From Amoebophrya sp. A120 (taxonomy: Eukaryota > Sar > Dinophyceae > Syndiniales > Amoebophryaceae), in assembly GCA_905178155.1 (NCBI GenBank), contig CAJINV010000001.1, positions 15,500,142 to 15,564,141 on the forward strand: a DNA stretch of 64,000 bases. Reading direction: 5' to 3'. This document shows positions 61,412-64,000 of this stretch, piece by piece. The notes below the pieces were generated by a model that was not told where the DNA came from, did not search any database, and saw nothing but the letters and a program-made list of their open reading frames with translations. The position numbers and the translations under genes are program-made. Position 1 is the first letter of the stretch. The number at the start of each line of letters is the position of its first letter.

Positions 61412-64000
61412 ATGGGCTTTCTGGATGAGGACTTTTCGCAGGAAGCGGTGTGGCATGCGCGTCATGGTACTAACGCTCATTGCGGCCCCGATATCGGCGA
61501 GCCGGTACAAGGTGGTGTGGAGAGTTTTAGCTACGAGGGAAGCGAAGAAAGAGGCAGGCTGCCTCCATCTTCGTTCCAACATCACCAAGGGACCATCGAC
61601 TGTGGTCCTCGCTACACCCGGGATGGCCTCCTGGCAAACCTGCAGTCCCTGCGCGCAAAATTTCCCGTGGATGCGGAGTTTCATCCACTTGAGACGCAGG
61701 GGAAGAAGCATGCTCCTTCGAGCACATCACCTTCGGCGTCGTCCAGCAGCTTCTTCTGGGACCGCTCTTTATCCGCCAAAACGGAAGCCCAGCTGGAAAA
61801 GATCCAGTTGGCTTTCCCTCCAGAATCTGCCGCGTTGAAGGATCCGACGATGGAGAATGTGGACCTCGTGCTGCATCAGTTCTTGCCCGACGCATCGAAG
61901 CATTTGCTGCAATCCAAGCAACAGAGACTGAGAAGCAAACCAGGTTTCGATCGCACGGGGGATCAGATTCCCAAAATTCTGTACCAACTGGCGCGATGTT
62001 GTGCGAAGATCAATACTTTTTTCCTGCGTTTGCAAAAGAAGGTGGTAGAAGTGTGCACAACGAGGCTCGAAGAAGAAGGCGCTTCACCTGTCGTGACCAT
62101 CGACAAGCTAGCTTCCCGGGTGTTACGAGACCTCGAGCACGAGCTTGGACGTTTCCGCACGACCGGGAACGCCGGGGAGGACCCAAACGCAAACGCGAGC
62201 GCTTCTGTTTTATCGTCAGAAAGCATCGGGACAGCAGATGAACCTGTGAAAGAAAAAGAATCAAACCACGTAGCAGCCGCCCAAGCAAAGGCTGCAGCGC
62301 ATAACTGGAACTACGAGCTAGCCGGAACGAGTTTCGACTCTTGGTCGTTTCTGTTGACGACTATGAATCCACAAAGTTTTCCCGGGGGACTACAGCAGGT
62401 ATCTCGATTTCCTTTGCACACTTTTATGTTGGTCTTGTTGCGCCGAAGCAAGGCCGCGCAAGTCATAGTTTACCATAAAAAGCTCATCCGCTAAACTCAC
62501 ATTCTAGTGCCCAGAGAGATCATCACGAGAACCATTCACCTCTTGAAGAACCACTCTTCTCAGATTGTCCGCGCCATGGTGATTTACGTGACTGGGAGCG
62601 CGTCAAATTTTCCCACCGAAGAGAAAAGGAAAGTCCGTTCCTCACCGGACGAAAAGGTCTTTTCTGTTCGCATGGGCGCGATGGGTAGTAGCGAGCTGCT
62701 GATGCATTGGACCCGGTTGATTTACGTGAGCGCCATGGAGGTCATGCCGGAACTCGCTCGCGTCGTCGCGTTTTCCTCAGTCGTGGAGGATGATGGGACT
62801 GATGCTTCTGCTTGCGCGCCAGACCACATCAAGAAGAACCCGTCGCAGGCGAAGAGGCGTTTATCCACAGTCGACTTGTCCATTGCTCTTGCCAAGAAAG
62901 TTTCGTTTTCTCGCCCCGACGGCTTTCCACCGAGTTCCGACGATGAAGGAAATAAACCGAGAACGGACTTTGGAAATAAAGCCATACCAAAAACGGACAG
63001 CGAATCTACTTCAGCACGCAACGTTGGCGCAGAAGGCGACTCAGCAGCCTTTTCACTTCTAAAGCGATCCGCTGGTGCTTGGAAACCGTCTGGAAAGTGG
63101 CGACAAAAAGAGAAAGAAGGCAACAGCAGGGAAGACAGCCAGGCCGCGGTGCGTGCCAGCGACGTCAGGGACGAGACTGTAAAAATGCGCAGTTGTGGCA
63201 CGACGTCCACGTCTAGCCCGTCAGCCATCAGTGCCTCGTTTGACGCGACCGCTTCTCCCGTGTCAACATCTGAAACACCTGCGTCGCGCCGAATTTCCGA
63301 GGCGGCCACCCAGCTTGACGAAAATGCACTTTCCTTTTTCGAGCAGTTACACACCGACACCACGATGAAAGCGTCCTTCGGCCCGGCAACTGATACCGTC
63401 ACTCCCTCGACGAGGACGGTGGCAGCGCCGGGGTCAAAACAGATTCGTCCCCCACCCGGCTTCGAAGCTGCTGAAGGCGGACTGAGTTCTAAGGAGTATG
63501 TCAAAAGAACTTCATCTTCGCTGTGTCGCTCGCCGATTAGCACAACCACCACAACTGCAGAACCAGGTGGTCCTCGTGAAAAGTTTTCACTGTCCTCCTC
63601 TCCCGCAGACAGGTCAACGATCGCGCCTTCTTCACCGGCACCGTCATCGGTTTTGTTCTCGTCCCCGGATAGTTGTAACAACACTAGCTGCCCAAGTATT
63701 ATCAGCTACACTTCTTCCACTTCGTCGACTGCATCTCGTGTTCTACTTGGCCCGGTTCCGGTCTCTTCCTTCCTTGCGGACGAAGACGATCTGCCTAGCG
63801 AGTTTGAGCTCGTGCCGGTTCTCGAGAAGAATTGCCAGGCCGCGGGGGAAGGACCCGACGAGGCCGCAAGCAAAGCCGTGCAGCACAATTCTAAGAACGG
63901 AGCCTGCTCAAAGTTGTCAAGTGACGAATTATCTGCACGAACAGAAGATGAAAACAACTCCGGCTGTTTCGTGCAGAAGGTCCTCCAGTTTCTCCGTGCC
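61412..64000 (+). CDS. large protein of unknown function, 3' partial
   Basis: First exon 61412-62398 (329 codons) from an ATG, ending CAG-GTATCT. The second exon is open from about 62519 to the end of the window (about 494 codons) and runs off it. The best in-frame join uses an acceptor after CCAGAGAG at 62518, giving L-Q-Q-I-I-T-R-T; this border is tentative. Ordered, helical parts are QIPKILYQLARCCAKINTFF, RLQKKVVEVCTTRLEEEG and NYELAGTSFDSWSFLLTTMN before the junction, and IHLLKNHSSQIVRAMVIYVT plus ELLMHWTRLIYVSAMEVMPE after it. From about 62900 on the sequence is Ser/Thr/Pro/Glu-rich and disordered. No family is recognised. A 320-codon minus-strand frame opposite exon 2 is a shadow. Confidence 0.65.

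Noticed and set aside
62722-63684. 320-codon minus-strand frame near the right edge
   Set aside because: Opposite the open plus-strand second exon, with mirrored low complexity.

Overview
The window is eukaryotic nuclear DNA. Genes carry spliceosomal-type introns, and recognisable products include the actin-related protein Arp1, LSM8, a cysteine-type RNA 5'-triphosphatase, a transmembrane thioredoxin, a PP2C phosphatase, a flavin monooxygenase and a mitochondrial uS8-type ribosomal protein. All supported genes (about 20) lie on the + strand, as in the unidirectional arrays of dinoflagellates. Together with many intron-forming inverted-repeat elements (introners), this points to a dinoflagellate-lineage protist, most likely a Syndiniales parasite such as Amoebophrya. 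The assignment is an inference from architecture and recalled literature, not from a search.

Layout. 1-5 kb: the 3' part of a FkbM/Methyltransf_24-like gene and a YdcF-like gene. 5.5-18 kb: one very large membrane-anchored EF-hand gene of at least 15 exons, interrupted by a GC-rich palindromic satellite and 11 introners, one of which holds a nested poly(A)-tailed retrocopy. 20-28 kb: an RNA triphosphatase, a transmembrane thioredoxin whose first intron holds an element with 104-bp terminal inverted repeats, and a multispanning protein with a C-terminal p97-binding (SHP-type) box. 29-35 kb: Arp1, LSM8, an ankyrin-like protein and a coiled-coil protein. 35-41 kb: a 1,226-residue low-complexity protein with a 154-bp tandem array in its intron. 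41-58 kb: a monooxygenase, a coiled-coil protein, PP2C, and small membrane, secreted and mitochondrial proteins. 59-64 kb: a second methyltransferase-like gene and a 3'-truncated gene.

Main discovery. Sixteen introns in five genes share one architecture: an element with terminal inverted repeats beginning TA(T) and ending (A)TA, flanked by a 5-bp direct repeat (perfect in ten, degenerate in six). Excising the element plus one 5-bp copy restores the reading frame every time. It rebuilds two canonical EF-hand loops and gives LSM8 the spacing of its family, yet the frame-consistent borders are not GT-AG. In the same genes other introns are ordinary GT-AG introns, so two intron classes coexist. 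No promoters, terminators, tRNA, rRNA or CRISPR were recognised.
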